Below the pieces are notes generated by a model, which was not told where the DNA came from, made no database searches, and saw only the letters and a program-made list of their open reading frames with translations. A DNA stretch of 56,521 nucleotides from Actinomycetes bacterium. Its GTDB lineage: Bacteria > Actinomycetota > Actinomycetes > Streptosporangiales > Streptosporangiaceae. The DNA lies in contig JAJYTD010000025.1 of NCBI GenBank assembly GCA_021793235.1, forward strand, positions 1 to 56,521, read 5' to 3'. This document shows positions 25,590 to 35,103 of the stretch, in pieces. Both the position numbers and the translations under genes were made by a program. The first letter of the stretch is position 1; every line of letters starts with the position of its first letter.

Positions 25590-26861
25590 TCACGCCTCGG
25601 CGGCCTTGAGTAGCGCCTCGGCGAGCGGGCCCGCGGTAAGCCCGATCTGCCATTCGCGGGCGCCGTTGCCCCGGAGGTGGCCGGCCACGGCCTCCGGAGC
25701 CACGCTGCGGGGCGGCGCCCAGGAAAGCCGGCGGACGGCATCGGGCTGCAGCAGGTTCTCCGCGGGCATGGTGACCCGCTCGGCGACCGCGCTCACCGTC
25801 GCGCGAGCCGCCTCCAGCCTGCGTGCCGCCGCCGGGTCGCGGTCGGCCCAGCGGTTGGTGGGCGGCGGACCGTCGCCGGGGGCGCTGGGCTGGGGGAGCT
25901 GTGCCGAAGGCATGTCGCGGGCCCGGGTGATCGCCTTGAGCCAGTTCGGTACGTAGCGGCGGGCCAGACGCACGCTGAACGGCTTGATCCCGATGAGTTC
26001 TGCGGCCGTTCGCGGCATGGCCGTCGCCGCTTCGACGATCCCGGAGTCGGGCAGTATCCGGCCGGGCGCGATGTCGCGCTCTTGGGCGATTCGATCGCGT
26101 TCCTGCCAGAGCTCTCGGACGGCCCCCAGAGCGCGCTGATTGCGCACCCGATGGATTCCTGATGTGCGCCGCCACGGGTCGGGGCGCGGTTCCTTGGGCG
26201 GAGCGGCCAGCACCGAGGCGAACTCTTCGCGCGCCCACTCCAGCTTGCCCGCCTCCGCCAGTTCCGCCTCAAGGACGTTGCGCAGGTCGATCAGGACCTC
26301 CACGTCCAGCGCCGCGTAGGTCAGCCAGTCCTTTGGCAGCGGGCGGACCGACCAGTCCACCGCCGAATGCTCCTTGGCCAGTCGTATGCCCAGGAAGCGT
26401 TCCACCATGGAGCCGAGGCCCACGCGCTGGTAGCCCAGCAGCCGTCCGGCCAGTTCGGTGTCGAACAACGCCGACGGGCGCAGGGAGAGCTCGCCCAGGC
26501 AGGGCAGATCCTGGTGTGCGGCGTGCAGCACCATTTCCGCGTCGCCGAGCACCCTCCCGAGGCCGGCCAGGTCAGGGCAGGCGATCGGATCGATCAGCGC
26601 CGATCCGGAACCCGCACGGCGCAACTGCACCAGATAGGCGCGCTGCCCGTAGCGGTAACCCGAGGCGCGCTCGGCGTCGACCGCCACGGGGCCCGTCCCG
26701 TTCCCGAATGACTCGATCACGCGGCTGAGGTGTGCCGCGTCGGCTACGACGGGCGGCAGCCCTTCGCGTGGCTCGCGCAACAAGGGGACTTCCGGCCCTT
26801 CCTGCTCTCGCGGTTCCTCCGGATTCGGGGTGTCTGTTTTGGAGTTCAGCACGTTCGCCAC
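25590..26861 (-). CDS. rnd: Ribonuclease D-like 3'-5' exonuclease
   Basis: This 423-residue exonuclease has complete DEDDy residues: Asp62 and Glu64 in VAVDAERASG, Asp118 in HAAHQDLPCL, and Tyr182/Asp186 in TYAALDVEVL. A C-terminal HRDC-type region follows (IHRVRNQRALGAVRELWQER). RNase D trims structured RNA 3' ends such as tRNA. The start GTG 26861 is preferred: earlier codons overlap the DUF3000 gene, and TACCGT lies six bases upstream as a leaderless -10 box. The arrangement DUF3000, RNase D beside hemE is common in actinomycetes. Confidence 0.88.
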   Translation of the reverse strand: MANVLNSKTDTPNPEEPREQEGPEVPLLREPREGLPPVVADAAHLSRVIESFGNGTGPVAVDAERASGYRYGQRAYLVQLRRAGSGSALIDPIACPDLAGLGRVLGDAEMVLHAAHQDLPCLGELSLRPSALFDTELAGRLLGYQRVGLGSMVERFLGIRLAKEHSAVDWSVRPLPKDWLTYAALDVEVLIDLRNVLEAELAEAGKLEWAREEFASVLAAPPKEPRPDPWRRTSGIHRVRNQRALGAVRELWQERDRIAQERDIAPGRILPDSGIVEAATAMPRTAAELIGIKPFSVRLARRYVPNWLKAITRARDMPSAQLPQPSAPGDGPPPTNRWADRDPAAARRLEAARATVSAVAERVTMPAENLLQPDAVRRLSWAPPRSVAPEAVAGHLRGNGAREWQIGLTAGPLAEALLKAAEA

Positions 26862-26867
26862 GACACC

Positions 26868-26873
26868 ACGGTA
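26868..26873 (-). promoter_or_regulatory. -10 box TACCGT (minus strand) before RNase D
   Basis: On the minus strand TACCGT is followed by GGTGTC and the GTG at 26861. This fits TANNNT with transcription beginning at the start codon, and it helps choose this GTG over the longer frame. Confidence 0.4.
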
Positions 26874-26955
26874 TGCGCTCTCGCCTTCCCGGGTGCGACA
26901 GCGGGGGCGACCGAGAAGGGCCGGGCATTTCGGCAGGGCCCCCGGGCGGCCCTGG

Positions 26956-27537
26956 TCAGCCCTCCGTTCGGGAGCGGCGGTGGCCGAGGTCGGTGATGTC
27001 GACCGGAGGCAGGCCGGCCGCCGAGGACAGCAGGCCCAGCCACACCTCCATGTGCGCCGACAGGTCATCGGCAATGGGCGACCAGGACGCCCGCAATTCC
27101 AGTTCGGTCGTCATGGGCTGGTCCGCCTTTGCGGCGAACCCTTCGGTCGTGGCCCGGGTGACGGTTCCGCTGAGGGTGTGGTGGTCTGCTCCCCGCGAAT
27201 CGAGGGCCTCGGTCAGCCAACTCCAGGCGACCTGGCCCAGCAGGGGGTCGGCGGCGATCTCCGACTCCAGGTCCGCGCTCACCCAGGCGACGACGCGGAA
27301 CGGCCCCGGCCACTCCCGCGTGCCTTCCGGATCGTAGAGCACGATGAGCCGCCCTAGAGCGGCGTCATCGCCGTCCACGTGGACACTCGCCGACATGGCG
27401 GTGGCATAGGGCGCGAGACGCTGAGGGGCGGGGATCTCCTCGACGGTGATCTCGGGCCGCACCACGGGTGTGCGCAGACTCTCGACCGCTCGCCGGAACG
27501 CGGGAGGCGCGTCATCGACCCTACCGAGAGGGGGCAT
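26956..27537 (-). CDS. DUF3000 domain protein
   Basis: This 193-residue actinobacterial protein of unknown function has the typical DUF3000 sequence: FRRAVESLRTPVVRPEITVE, IPAPQRLAPYATAM and GQVAWSWLTEAL. The start ATG 27537 gives the family's usual N-terminus; the open frame above it (to 27645) is not protein-like. It is divergent from hemE and lies 94 bp ahead of RNase D on the same strand. No transmembrane segment is seen. Confidence 0.85.
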   Translation of the reverse strand: MPPLGRVDDAPPAFRRAVESLRTPVVRPEITVEEIPAPQRLAPYATAMSASVHVDGDDAALGRLIVLYDPEGTREWPGPFRVVAWVSADLESEIAADPLLGQVAWSWLTEALDSRGADHHTLSGTVTRATTEGFAAKADQPMTTELELRASWSPIADDLSAHMEVWLGLLSSAAGLPPVDITDLGHRRSRTEG

Positions 27538-27831
27538 GATGGAAACGTCAGCCTTAATCTTGTATCGGGGCAATTCACGGCCGCCACGGCAGAGTCGTGC
27601 TGACGGTTGCGGCACGTGGCGACGGGTACTCACCGACGGTGGCACGATTCACCTCCGGTAGCGCGGAGTTTCTCCGGCGTGTCGGCCTTTTGTAATGATC
27701 CCGGGACCGCCGTCGCAGAATCGCCACCGGTTTCATCCTGCTTCATGGTTCCCGTCCGTAGCCGGCCGCCGCGATGGCCGAAGCGGGCCACCGCGGCGCG
27801 GCCGCTTCCAGCACATGGCACGATCAGTGGT

Positions 27832-28863
27832 GTGACGCTGCACGACTCTCCATTTCTCCGCGCTTGCCGGCGCCTCCCGGTGTCGCACACACCGGTGTGG
27901 TTCATGCGCCAGGCAGGGCGCTCACTGCCCGAATACCGCAGAGTCCGCGCCGATGTCCCCATGCTGGAGGCATGCGCGCGGCCCGACATGATCGTCGAGA
28001 TCACGATGCAGCCGGTACGCCGGTACGACATCGACGCCGCCATCTACTTCAGCGACATCGTGGTACCGCTGAAGGCCATCGGCATCGACCTGGACATCAA
28101 GGCCGGAGTCGGCCCCGTCGTGGCCGAGCCGATACGCGGTGCCGACGGCATCAAGCGGCTGCGTGAACTCGAACCCGACGACGTGCTTTTCGTAACCGAG
28201 GCCGTCGGCGAGCTCACCGAAGAGCTCGGCGACCGGCCGCTCATCGGATTCGCCGGAGGGCCGTTCACCCTTGCGTCCTACCTGATCGAGGGGGGACCGT
28301 CCAAGAACCACGAGCGGACCAAGGCGCTGATGTACGGCGAGCCCGACCTGTGGGACGAGCTGATGCGCCGCCTTTCGGCCATCACCCTGGAGTTCCTGCG
28401 GGTACAGATCGCCGCCGGCGCCTCCGCGGTGCAACTGTTCGACTCCTGGGTCGGCGCGCTCAGCGCCGAGGACTACCGCACCTGTGTCCTGCCCCACGCC
28501 TCGTGGATCTTTGAACAGCTCAGCGGATCCGAGGTGCCGCGCATCCACTTCGGAGTGGGCACAGGCGAACTCCTCGGCCTGCTCAGTGAGGCCGGCGCGG
28601 ACGTGGTCGGGGTGGACTGGCGGGTGCCGCTGGACAAGGCGGCGCAGCGTGTGCAGCCCGGGACCGCGCTGCAGGGCAACCTCGACCCCGCGGTGCTCTT
28701 CGCACCGTGGGAGGTCATCGCCGAGCGCGCCCGCGACGTCATCGCCCGGGGACGCGCCGCCGAAGGCCACATCTTCAACCTCGGCCACGGGGTTCTTCCC
28801 ACGACAGACCCCGACATGCTCGCCCGCCTGACCCACCTGGTCCACGAAGAGAGCGCACGCTGA
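27832..28863 (+). CDS. hemE: Uroporphyrinogen decarboxylase
   Basis: This 343-residue cytoplasmic enzyme converts uroporphyrinogen III to coproporphyrinogen III in haem synthesis. The N-terminal signature [14 protein letters not shown] holds the substrate-binding arginines, the catalytic Asp is in [14 protein letters not shown], and [17 protein letters not shown] is the second signature. The start GTG 27832 gives a standard N-terminus. The long upstream frame is not used. Its product feeds the coproporphyrinogen oxidase and HemQ encoded 1.2-3.4 kb downstream. Confidence 0.95.
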   Translation: MTLHDSPFLRACRRLPVSHTPVWFMRQAGRSLPEYRRVRADVPMLEACARPDMIVEITMQPVRRYDIDAAIYFSDIVVPLKAIGIDLDIKAGVGPVVAEPIRGADGIKRLRELEPDDVLFVTEAVGELTEELGDRPLIGFAGGPFTLASYLIEGGPSKNHERTKALMYGEPDLWDELMRRLSAITLEFLRVQIAAGASAVQLFDSWVGALSAEDYRTCVLPHASWIFEQLSGSEVPRIHFGVGTGELLGLLSEAGADVVGVDWRVPLDKAAQRVQPGTALQGNLDPAVLFAPWEVIAERARDVIARGRAAEGHIFNLGHGVLPTTDPDMLARLTHLVHEESAR

Positions 28864-28866
28864 GGG

Positions 28867-28908
28867 CGGTCGGCGCGCCGGGACGAGCCGTGAGGAGCGC
28901 GCCGACCG
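28867..28908. terminator. Convergent terminator hemE / DUF4349
   Basis: CGGTCGGCGCGC at 28867-28878 pairs exactly with GCGCGCCGACCG at 28897-28908. It starts four bases after the hemE stop and ends 20 bp before the minus-strand DUF4349 stop, so it can serve both genes. Confidence 0.6.
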
Positions 28909-28927
28909 GATCTCGTTCAGAGGGCGA

Positions 28928-29935
28928 TCAGGACGGGTCCGGCGTCCGCCCGGCAGTGCCGCTGTCGGGATCGGCGCCCGGGTCACTGGTGTCCTCCGCC
29001 GCGGAGGGGGCGTCACCGCCCGCACCGGAGACGCCCCCGGCCGCGGCCGGGGTCTGCTCCCCCCGCTTCAGGTTGCGGCGCCACCACAGCACGGGGGCGC
29101 CGACGACCGCTATGACCATCAGGAACGGCAGCAGCCAGCCGAAGACGATCGCGAGGCTCTGGGCGATCACCAACAGCGCCCGCCAGCCCCGGACCAACCC
29201 GCCGGTGAACCCGATCGACTCCTTCTCGTCCTCCTCGAGGTAGGTGTCCGGGGGTATCAGCCGCAGGTTCACGGTGCCCAGCGTGGTCTGGTCGGCCAGC
29301 GAGGCCTGCCGGGCCTGCAGGGCTTCCAGTTCCGCCTGGCGGGTGCTGATCTCGCTTTCCACGGCCAGGATGTCCTCGACGGTGTCGGCCTCATCGAGCA
29401 GGTCCCGCAGCCGGTCCAGCGACGCCTCCGCCGACTCCACGCGGCTGTCGACGTCGGCCACCTCCTCGGTGACGTCCTCGACATTGCGCTGCAGGTCGGT
29501 GCGCGTACCCAGTTCGGCGAGCTCCACCAGTGCCTCGTCGTAGCGGTCCGCGGGGACCCGCAGGGTCAGCGACGCCTCGGGCGCCTCCCCGGAGGTGGTC
29601 GTGGTGCTCTCGGAGGCGACGTGTCCGCCGGCGGAGTCGATCCACTGCTTGGCTTCGGCCGCCGCCTCCGCCACATCGCCCACTTCCACGGTGAGGTCGG
29701 CAGTGGAGATCACCGTGCGATCGCTCACATCGAGGTCGGTTTCGGTGTCGGTAGCCGCGTCGCCGTCCTCCGGTTCGGCCTCACCGGCGGCGTCCGCGTC
29801 GCGCGATTCGGGGGTCGAGGCGCCTTGCGAGGTCTGCGCGCCGGAACACCCGGCGAGCACGGCGATCACGAAGACAAAGGGGAGGATGACCGTCCACGGG
29901 CGGCCCGTGCGCCCAGCGGCCTGTGCGGCGTACAT
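28928..29935 (-). CDS. DUF4349 domain lipoprotein
   Basis: This 335-residue predicted lipoprotein carries a signal peptide with lipobox VLAGC followed by an acidic Ser/Ala-rich linker. The DUF4349 core includes VISTADLTVEVGDVAEAAAE and a central coiled coil (SRVESAEASLDRLRDLLDEA). One transmembrane helix follows near residues 250-280 and an acidic, Pro-rich tail ends the protein. The double anchoring (lipid plus helix) suggests the coiled coil spans the cell-wall side. The function of DUF4349 is unknown. It stands between hemE and the porphyrinogen oxidase but on the other strand. Confidence 0.82.
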   Translation of the reverse strand: MYAAQAAGRTGRPWTVILPFVFVIAVLAGCSGAQTSQGASTPESRDADAAGEAEPEDGDAATDTETDLDVSDRTVISTADLTVEVGDVAEAAAEAKQWIDSAGGHVASESTTTTSGEAPEASLTLRVPADRYDEALVELAELGTRTDLQRNVEDVTEEVADVDSRVESAEASLDRLRDLLDEADTVEDILAVESEISTRQAELEALQARQASLADQTTLGTVNLRLIPPDTYLEEDEKESIGFTGGLVRGWRALLVIAQSLAIVFGWLLPFLMVIAVVGAPVLWWRRNLKRGEQTPAAAGGVSGAGGDAPSAAEDTSDPGADPDSGTAGRTPDPS

Positions 29936-30060
29936 GCCCGTTCCGACGCAGTGTCCCCCGCCACAGTTGCGCCCGAGGAGTCACACTTCGGTCACGGCCG
30001 CCGCAAGATGCCGACAACCTGTCGGCACCTGCGGCCTGACCATCTGGAAAGCTGGAGGGC

Positions 30061-31527
30061 ATGGAGCGGAAGCAGCGCGTCGCGGTGGTCGGGGGAGGGG
30101 TGGCCGGACTGACCGCGGCCTACCGGCTCACCAAGGGCGGAGCCGAGGTCACCGTGTTCGAGTCGGCCCCGCGCCTCGGCGGCAAGATCGACGTCTCGGA
30201 GGTGGCCGGAGTTCCCGTTGACGCCGGCGCGGAATCGGTGCTCGCACGTCGCCCCGAAGCCCTGGACCTCATCTTTGAACTGGGCCTGGCCGACCGGATC
30301 GTCCACCCCGCACCCGGCCCGGCGGCCATCTACAGCAGAGGGCGGCTGCGGGCGTTCCCCCACGACCATGTGATGGGCGTGCCCGGGAATCCCGTTGCGC
30401 TCGCGCGCAGCGGAGTGCTCTCCCCGGCCGGCGCGCTGCGCGCCGGCCTCGACCTCTTTCTGCCGCGCACCCCCGTGCGCGCAGACGTACCGGTCGGCGC
30501 CTACATCCGTGCGCGGATGGGCGACGAGGTCGTGGACCGGCTCGTGGAGCCGATGCTCGGCGGGGTATACGCCGGGCGTGCCGACCGCCTCTCTCTGGAC
30601 GCCACACTGCCGCAGATCGCTCCGCTCGCACGCAATGAGCGGTCACTGATGCGCGCCGTGCGCGGGATCACCCGAGCCCAGGCGGAGAGGGCGGCCCGAA
30701 CAACCGAACCGGCACCTGTGTTCGCCACCCTGCGCGGCGGATTGGCCACACTCATCGACGCGCTGGCCGGGCAGAGCGGTGCGGTGGTCCAGACATCGGC
30801 GACAGTGCGCGAGCTGTACCCCGACGGCGCCGGAACCTGGCGGCTCACCATCGGCTCGGCGCACGACCCGCGCCAGGAGACCGTCGACGGTGTCGTTCTC
30901 GCCTGTCCCGCGCCGGCCACCGCTCGGCTGCTGCGTCCGTTCGCTCCCGCGGCGGCCGCGGAGCTGGGCGGCATCGACTACGCGAGCATGGCCGTCGTGA
31001 CGCTGGCCTATCCCGCCTCTGCTTTCTCCCGGCCGCTTTCGGGCAGCGGTTTTCTTGTGCCCGCGCGCGAGAACCTGTCGATCAAGGCCGCCACGTTCAG
31101 CAGTGTCAAGTGGCCCTGGATCGCCGAAGAGCTGCGCGCCGCGCACCCCGGTACCGGCATGGTCGCGGTACGCTGCTCGATCGGCCGGATCGGTGAAGAG
31201 GCCGTATTGCAGCGCTCCGACGAGGAGCTCGCCGCGCTGGCAGCGGCCGACCTGGCTGCCATCTGCGGTATCACCGGAGCGCCTGTCGAGACCAGAGTCA
31301 GCCGATGGGGCGGCGGTCTGCCGCAGTACGACGCCGGGCACGGCGACCGCGTCGCTCGGGCCCACACCGCCCTCGCCCCCCACTCCGGCCTGGCGCTCTG
31401 CGGCGCCGCCTACGGCGGTGTGGGTATTCCCGCCTGCATCGCGGGCGCCGCGGAGGCCGCTCGCCGGATCCTCGCGGAGACGGCCGGATCCGGCCGTCCC
31501 GCACCGTTCGCACCAACCGACCCCTGA
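30061..31527 (+). CDS. hemY: Coproporphyrinogen III / protoporphyrinogen oxidase (FAD)
   Basis: This 488-residue FAD-dependent oxidase has the dinucleotide motif [17 protein letters not shown], then [12 protein letters not shown] and a C-terminal [17 protein letters not shown] motif. In actinobacteria this enzyme (HemY/CgoX, often annotated HemG) oxidises coproporphyrinogen III to coproporphyrin III. The presence of hemQ immediately downstream indicates that route. ATG 30061 follows a GGAGG lying close to it. hemQ begins 11 bp after its stop, so they form an operon. Confidence 0.92.
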   Translation: MERKQRVAVVGGGVAGLTAAYRLTKGGAEVTVFESAPRLGGKIDVSEVAGVPVDAGAESVLARRPEALDLIFELGLADRIVHPAPGPAAIYSRGRLRAFPHDHVMGVPGNPVALARSGVLSPAGALRAGLDLFLPRTPVRADVPVGAYIRARMGDEVVDRLVEPMLGGVYAGRADRLSLDATLPQIAPLARNERSLMRAVRGITRAQAERAARTTEPAPVFATLRGGLATLIDALAGQSGAVVQTSATVRELYPDGAGTWRLTIGSAHDPRQETVDGVVLACPAPATARLLRPFAPAAAAELGGIDYASMAVVTLAYPASAFSRPLSGSGFLVPARENLSIKAATFSSVKWPWIAEELRAAHPGTGMVAVRCSIGRIGEEAVLQRSDEELAALAAADLAAICGITGAPVETRVSRWGGGLPQYDAGHGDRVARAHTALAPHSGLALCGAAYGGVGIPACIAGAAEAARRILAETAGSGRPAPFAPTDP

Positions 31528-31538
31528 GGGAGTTCCAC

Positions 31539-32249
31539 GTGACCACAGAACAGCACACCCACGGCGCAGCCGACCCAGAAGACCTCAACACGCTCATCCG
31601 CTACACGATGTGGTCGGTGTTCAGGATCGGCGACATCACCGGCCTCGACCGCGCCGCCGCGGCAGAGGAGCTGGCCGCGCTGTTCGACGGCGCGGACCAG
31701 AAGGGCGTGACCACGCGCGGAAGCTATGATCTGCAAGGCTTTCGCGCCGACGCCGACATCATGTTCTGGTGGATCGGAGAGACTTCCGAGGCGGTGCAGG
31801 AAATGTACACCGCCTTCCGCCGTACCCGACTGGGCCGGGCGGCCGCACCGGTGTGGTCGGTCGTCGGCCTGCACCGGCCGGCCGAGTTCAACCGGGGCCA
31901 CATCCCCGCGTTCCTCGCGGGAGAGGAGCCGCGCGACCACATCTGCGTGTACCCGTTCGTCCGCTCCTACGAGTGGTATCTGCTGCCCGACGACGAGCGG
32001 CGGGCCATGCTCGCCGAGCACGGTCGCATGGCCGCCGGCTACACCGACGTCCGGGCCAACACGGTGTCCACGTTCGCCCTCAGCGACTACGAGTGGATGC
32101 TCGCCTTCGAGGCCGATGAACTGCACCGCATCGTCGACCTGATGCGCCACCTGCGCGGTGCGGAGGCACGGCGGCACACCCGGCTGGAGGTGCCGTTCTA
32201 CACCGGGCGCCGCAGGACCGTCGCCGAACTGGTCGAGGCGCTGCCCTGA
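31539..32249 (+). CDS. hemQ: Coproheme decarboxylase (chlorite-dismutase family)
   Basis: This 236-residue haem-pathway enzyme decarboxylates coproheme to haem b using peroxide. The actinobacterial active-site residues appear in place: His121 in FNRGHIPAF, Tyr138 in VCVYPFV-like context ([13 protein letters not shown]) and His161 in LAEHGRM. The equivalents in Corynebacterium diphtheriae are, from memory, His118, Tyr135 and His158, so the spacing is conserved exactly. The start GTG 31539 lies 11 bp after the oxidase stop with GGGAG upstream. The ferrochelatase gene is not in this window. Confidence 0.94.
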   Translation: MTTEQHTHGAADPEDLNTLIRYTMWSVFRIGDITGLDRAAAAEELAALFDGADQKGVTTRGSYDLQGFRADADIMFWWIGETSEAVQEMYTAFRRTRLGRAAAPVWSVVGLHRPAEFNRGHIPAFLAGEEPRDHICVYPFVRSYEWYLLPDDERRAMLAEHGRMAAGYTDVRANTVSTFALSDYEWMLAFEADELHRIVDLMRHLRGAEARRHTRLEVPFYTGRRRTVAELVEALP

Positions 32250-32273
32250 GCAGACGCGCAGAGACGGGCGGGG

Positions 32274-32307
32274 CGGCACTGGGGTCTGTGGGCAGACCCC
32301 AGTGCCG
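32274..32307. terminator. Perfect 15-bp hairpin between hemQ and pssA
   Basis: CGGCACTGGGGTCTG pairs with CAGACCCCAGTGCCG around a TGGG loop, and flanking G-C bases extend it. It ends right before the minus-strand pssA stop and 25 bp after hemQ, so it is a bidirectional terminator. Confidence 0.75.
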
Positions 32308-32308
32308 C

Positions 32309-33109
32309 TCAGGCACGCTGTGACCGTTTCACGAGCACGGAGAGCGGTGTGGCCAGAGTCAGCACCAGGACCAGGCCCGCCCCCGAGTAGAGCAGAGCGT
32401 CGCCGGCCGGGGCGTCCACGGCCCAGGCGGTGAGGCAGCCGACGCTGCCCACGATCCAGGCCAGAACGGCGAAGGCCAGCCGTCCTCGGGGCTTGGGGTA
32501 CTCGGTCCGGCTCACCATCAGCCACGCGACCGCGAGCACCGCGGCGGCTCCCAGATAGACCGGCGGATCCAGCAGCACGATCGTGATGACGGCCATCGCG
32601 CCGAACGGACTCGGCAGTCCGGTGAAGTAGTCGGTCCCCGGCGTCTGGCACGAGAACCGAGCCAGCCGCACCACCACGGCGAGCAGTACAGCCGCGGCCG
32701 CAAGGATCGGGGCGGCACCGCCGGTTCCGGTCGTCATGCCCCATGCCACGACGAAGAACGCGGGCGCGAAGCCGAAGCTGATCACGTCGGCCAGATTGTC
32801 CAGTTCGGCGCCCATGCCGCTGCCACCGAACCGGCGCGCGACCTGCCCGTCGAAGAGGTCGCAGGCGGCGGCGACCAAGAGCAGGACGACGGATGTGGCG
32901 ATCGCGCCGCGCTCCAGCGATCCGCTCACCCCGGCGGTGAGCTGCGCGGCCTGGGCGGCGGCCAGTTGCCAGACCGCCATGAAGCCGCACAGGGCATTGC
33001 CCAGGGTGAAGTAGTCGGCGATCGCCAGCCGTAAGGGTGCGGAGGGTTCACCGGCCTCAGCGAGGACCGGGGCCGGGACCGGGGCGAGCCCCGGGTCAGT
33101 CGCTGTCAA
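32309..33109 (-). CDS. pssA: CDP-diacylglycerol-serine O-phosphatidyltransferase
   Basis: This 266-residue membrane enzyme makes phosphatidylserine from CDP-diacylglycerol and serine. The CDP-alcohol phosphatidyltransferase signature D-G-x2-A-R-x8-G-x3-D-x3-D is complete in FDGQVARRFGGSGMGAELDN and the following Leu-Ala-Asp. About seven hydrophobic helices are visible. I use TTG 33109, inside the end of psd (14-bp overlap), with GGGAG upstream. The open frame continuing to 33340 is a shadow of psd. Its product is the substrate of Psd. Confidence 0.88.
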   Translation of the reverse strand: MTATDPGLAPVPAPVLAEAGEPSAPLRLAIADYFTLGNALCGFMAVWQLAAAQAAQLTAGVSGSLERGAIATSVVLLLVAAACDLFDGQVARRFGGSGMGAELDNLADVISFGFAPAFFVVAWGMTTGTGGAAPILAAAAVLLAVVVRLARFSCQTPGTDYFTGLPSPFGAMAVITIVLLDPPVYLGAAAVLAVAWLMVSRTEYPKPRGRLAFAVLAWIVGSVGCLTAWAVDAPAGDALLYSGAGLVLVLTLATPLSVLVKRSQRA

Positions 33110-33749
33110 GGCGTGTTTCTCCCGCTCGGACCTTCTGGCCGACTTCCACCGCCGGGGCGATCCCGGCCGGAAGGTAGACGTCGACCCGGGAACCGAAGCG
33201 GATGAGGCCGATCCTCTCGCCCTGTTCCACCTTCTGCCCCTCAGTGAAATACGGGACGATACGCCGGACCATCGCGCCGGCGATTTGAACGACCGTGATC
33301 TCACCGATCTCGGTTTCGAAGGTCCAGATGACGCGTTCATTACGCTCGCTGTCCTTGTCGAATGCGGGGCGGAAGCCCCCGGGCCGGTGTTCTACACGCG
33401 TCACGACCCCCGCTACCGGAGCACGGTTGACGTGCACGTTGAGCGGGTTCATGAAGACCGCGACCCGGGTGCGGCCGTCAGGCTGGGCGTCGAGGCTCTG
33501 CACCACGCCGTCGGCTGCGGAGACGAGCCGTCCATCAGCGGGGCCGCGGTCGGGGTCGCGGAAGAACCAGGCCATTCCTGCTGCCACCCCCACCACCGGT
33601 ACGGCGAGGGCGGTGCGCAGCCGCGATCCGCGGCCGGCGGCCACGGCGGCTCCGGCGGCCACGCACGCCGGCAGGAGCCATGGGGCGGAGCCGCGGGCCA
33701 TGCGTACGCGTGATCGGAGAGAAGCGGCGAACGGGGAGTCGTCGGTCAT
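33096..33749 (-). CDS. psd: Phosphatidylserine decarboxylase proenzyme
   Basis: This 217-residue decarboxylase converts phosphatidylserine to phosphatidylethanolamine. It is the short Psd type. Self-cleavage at Gly186-Ser187 in RFGSRVD creates the pyruvoyl group on the small subunit. N-terminal hydrophobic segments anchor it to the membrane, and FFRDPDR and FMNPLNVHVNRAP are family signatures. It precedes and overlaps pssA, so both enzymes of phosphatidylethanolamine synthesis are made from one message. Confidence 0.92.
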   Translation of the reverse strand: MTDDSPFAASLRSRVRMARGSAPWLLPACVAAGAAVAAGRGSRLRTALAVPVVGVAAGMAWFFRDPDRGPADGRLVSAADGVVQSLDAQPDGRTRVAVFMNPLNVHVNRAPVAGVVTRVEHRPGGFRPAFDKDSERNERVIWTFETEIGEITVVQIAGAMVRRIVPYFTEGQKVEQGERIGLIRFGSRVDVYLPAGIAPAVEVGQKVRAGETRLDSD

Positions 33750-33903
33750 TGGGAGCTTTCGTTGAGAGGCCGTGCGGCGGGGCGCTCGGGACAGGCCCGG
33801 ACACCGGGGCGGGTGTGCCCGGGGCGGTCATTGAGCGCAGGGTGGAGGTCGGCAGCACGTCAGCGGGCGGATCGGTGGCCGACAGAACCCATGAAGGAGG
33901 ATG

Positions 33904-34326
33904 CTATTCCACTGAGTCGTCCGCCTCCAGGGTGAGCGCCAGAGAGTTTATGCAGTACCGTTCGTCGGTCGGGGTCGGGTACCCCTCTCCGTGGAAGACG
34001 TGGCCGAGATGGGAATCGCAGCGGGCGCAGCGGACCTCGGTCCGTACCATGCCGAGCGAGCGGTCCTCGTGCAGGGTCACCGCGGTGCTGTCCGAAGGAT
34101 CATAGAAACTCGGCCACCCGCAGTGCGACTCGAACTTTTCGGTCGAACGGAACAGTTCAGCTCCGCAAGCCCGACAATGGTACACACCGGTCACGTTGGT
34201 CGAGACGTATTCGCCGCTCCACGGGCGCTCGGTGGCGCCCTGGCGCAGTACCGCATAGGCCTCGGAGTCCAGACGCCTGCGCCACTCTTCTTCGCTCCGT
34301 CTTACCTGGGCAGTTGGTTCATCCAT
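33904..34326 (-). CDS. msrB: Peptide-methionine (R)-S-oxide reductase
   Basis: This 140-residue repair enzyme reduces methionine-R-sulfoxide in proteins. Zinc ligands Cys51/Cys54 (CRAC) and Cys100/Cys103 (CARC) are present. The catalytic Cys125 lies in RYCINS, and HCGWPSF with Cys69 is the second signature. The start ATG 34326 is fixed by the family N-terminus and by a TAGCGT box seven bases upstream. The open frame beyond it is spurious. It is transcribed alone. Confidence 0.94.
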   Translation of the reverse strand: MDEPTAQVRRSEEEWRRRLDSEAYAVLRQGATERPWSGEYVSTNVTGVYHCRACGAELFRSTEKFESHCGWPSFYDPSDSTAVTLHEDRSLGMVRTEVRCARCDSHLGHVFHGEGYPTPTDERYCINSLALTLEADDSVE

Positions 34327-34333
34327 GTAGGGG

Positions 34334-34339
34334 ACGCTA
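34334..34339 (-). promoter_or_regulatory. -10 box TAGCGT (minus strand) before msrB
   Basis: On the minus strand TAGCGT is followed by CCCCTAC and then the msrB ATG, with no Shine-Dalgarno. The hexamer is identical to the boxes at 11212 and 45710. Confidence 0.5.
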
Positions 34340-34504
34340 CCCCCAATCGGGCGGCTTCGCCCGTTACGCGTCCGGTACAGGCCGCATCCGAACCGATGAT
34401 CCTTACCCGGCAGGGCATCCTTTTCCGTGGGCTTGAGAAGTTCGTTACGAAAGAGCAAAGGGTAGGGGGACGGCAAGGCTCTCGAACAGTCGGGAGAAGT
34501 GACG

Positions 34505-34948
34505 ATGCTCATTTCGTATCGACAGCCGTTAGGGTACAGGCGGCCACTGCGCGTGGGTCGGGTTCACTACTGTCGCCTGTGGTTGGATCATCACACCATT
34601 CGCTTCCGTGCGGAAGTGCGACCCGTATGGCAGGCCCTCTCCGCCGCCGCGGCCGAGATCTGCTGGGTCGTCCAGCTGACCGCGCGCTCCGCGGCCGACC
34701 GCTTCGAACGGGGCCGGCCGCGTCCGTGGAGCGACGAAAGGCTCTTCTGGGTGGTGCTGGTGGTCGCCGTTGGCGCGGTGGCCGCCGCCTCGCTGCTGGG
34801 CGTCGCCCTGGCGGAGTGGGTGGCATCCGGTTCGGGCGACGTGCTCCCTGCCGCAGGCGGGGCGCTCATGGTCGGAGCGGCCTTATTCGCGCTGATGTAC
34901 CTGGTCTTCGCCGCGAAAGAACAGGAGCCGCGAACGGAGGAGCGTTAG
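34505..34948 (+). CDS. Small two-helix membrane protein, unknown
   Basis: This protein of about 147 residues has a basic, aromatic N-terminal half (RRPLRVGRVHYCRLWLDHHT) and two hydrophobic helices (near 83-103 and 115-135). It ends in a charged tail rich in Glu. I do not recognise it. ATG 34505 has GGGAG eight bases upstream; GTG 34499 is an alternative. A perfect GC hairpin follows ten bases after the stop, which supports a real transcription unit. Confidence 0.6.
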   Translation: MLISYRQPLGYRRPLRVGRVHYCRLWLDHHTIRFRAEVRPVWQALSAAAAEICWVVQLTARSAADRFERGRPRPWSDERLFWVVLVVAVGAVAAASLLGVALAEWVASGSGDVLPAAGGALMVGAALFALMYLVFAAKEQEPRTEER

Positions 34949-34957
34949 CTTTCCGTG

Positions 34958-34990
34958 CGGCGGGCCGGGTCCGTCCTCCCCGGCCCGCCG
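34958..34990 (+). terminator. Terminator hairpin after the 34505 gene
   Basis: CGGCGGGCCGGG at 34958-34969 pairs exactly with CCCGGCCCGCCG at 34979-34990, a 12-bp stem and 9-nt loop, ten bases after the stop. Confidence 0.65.
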
Positions 34991-35103
34991 TGTGCGGTAT
35001 GGGAGTCCTCTAGAGAACCCCTTGCCCTTATACCGCCATGGAACGCACCGCACGTCAACCGGCATTCGGCGGATGTCCGCACTCGCGCGGGCGTATGCGC
35101 CGC

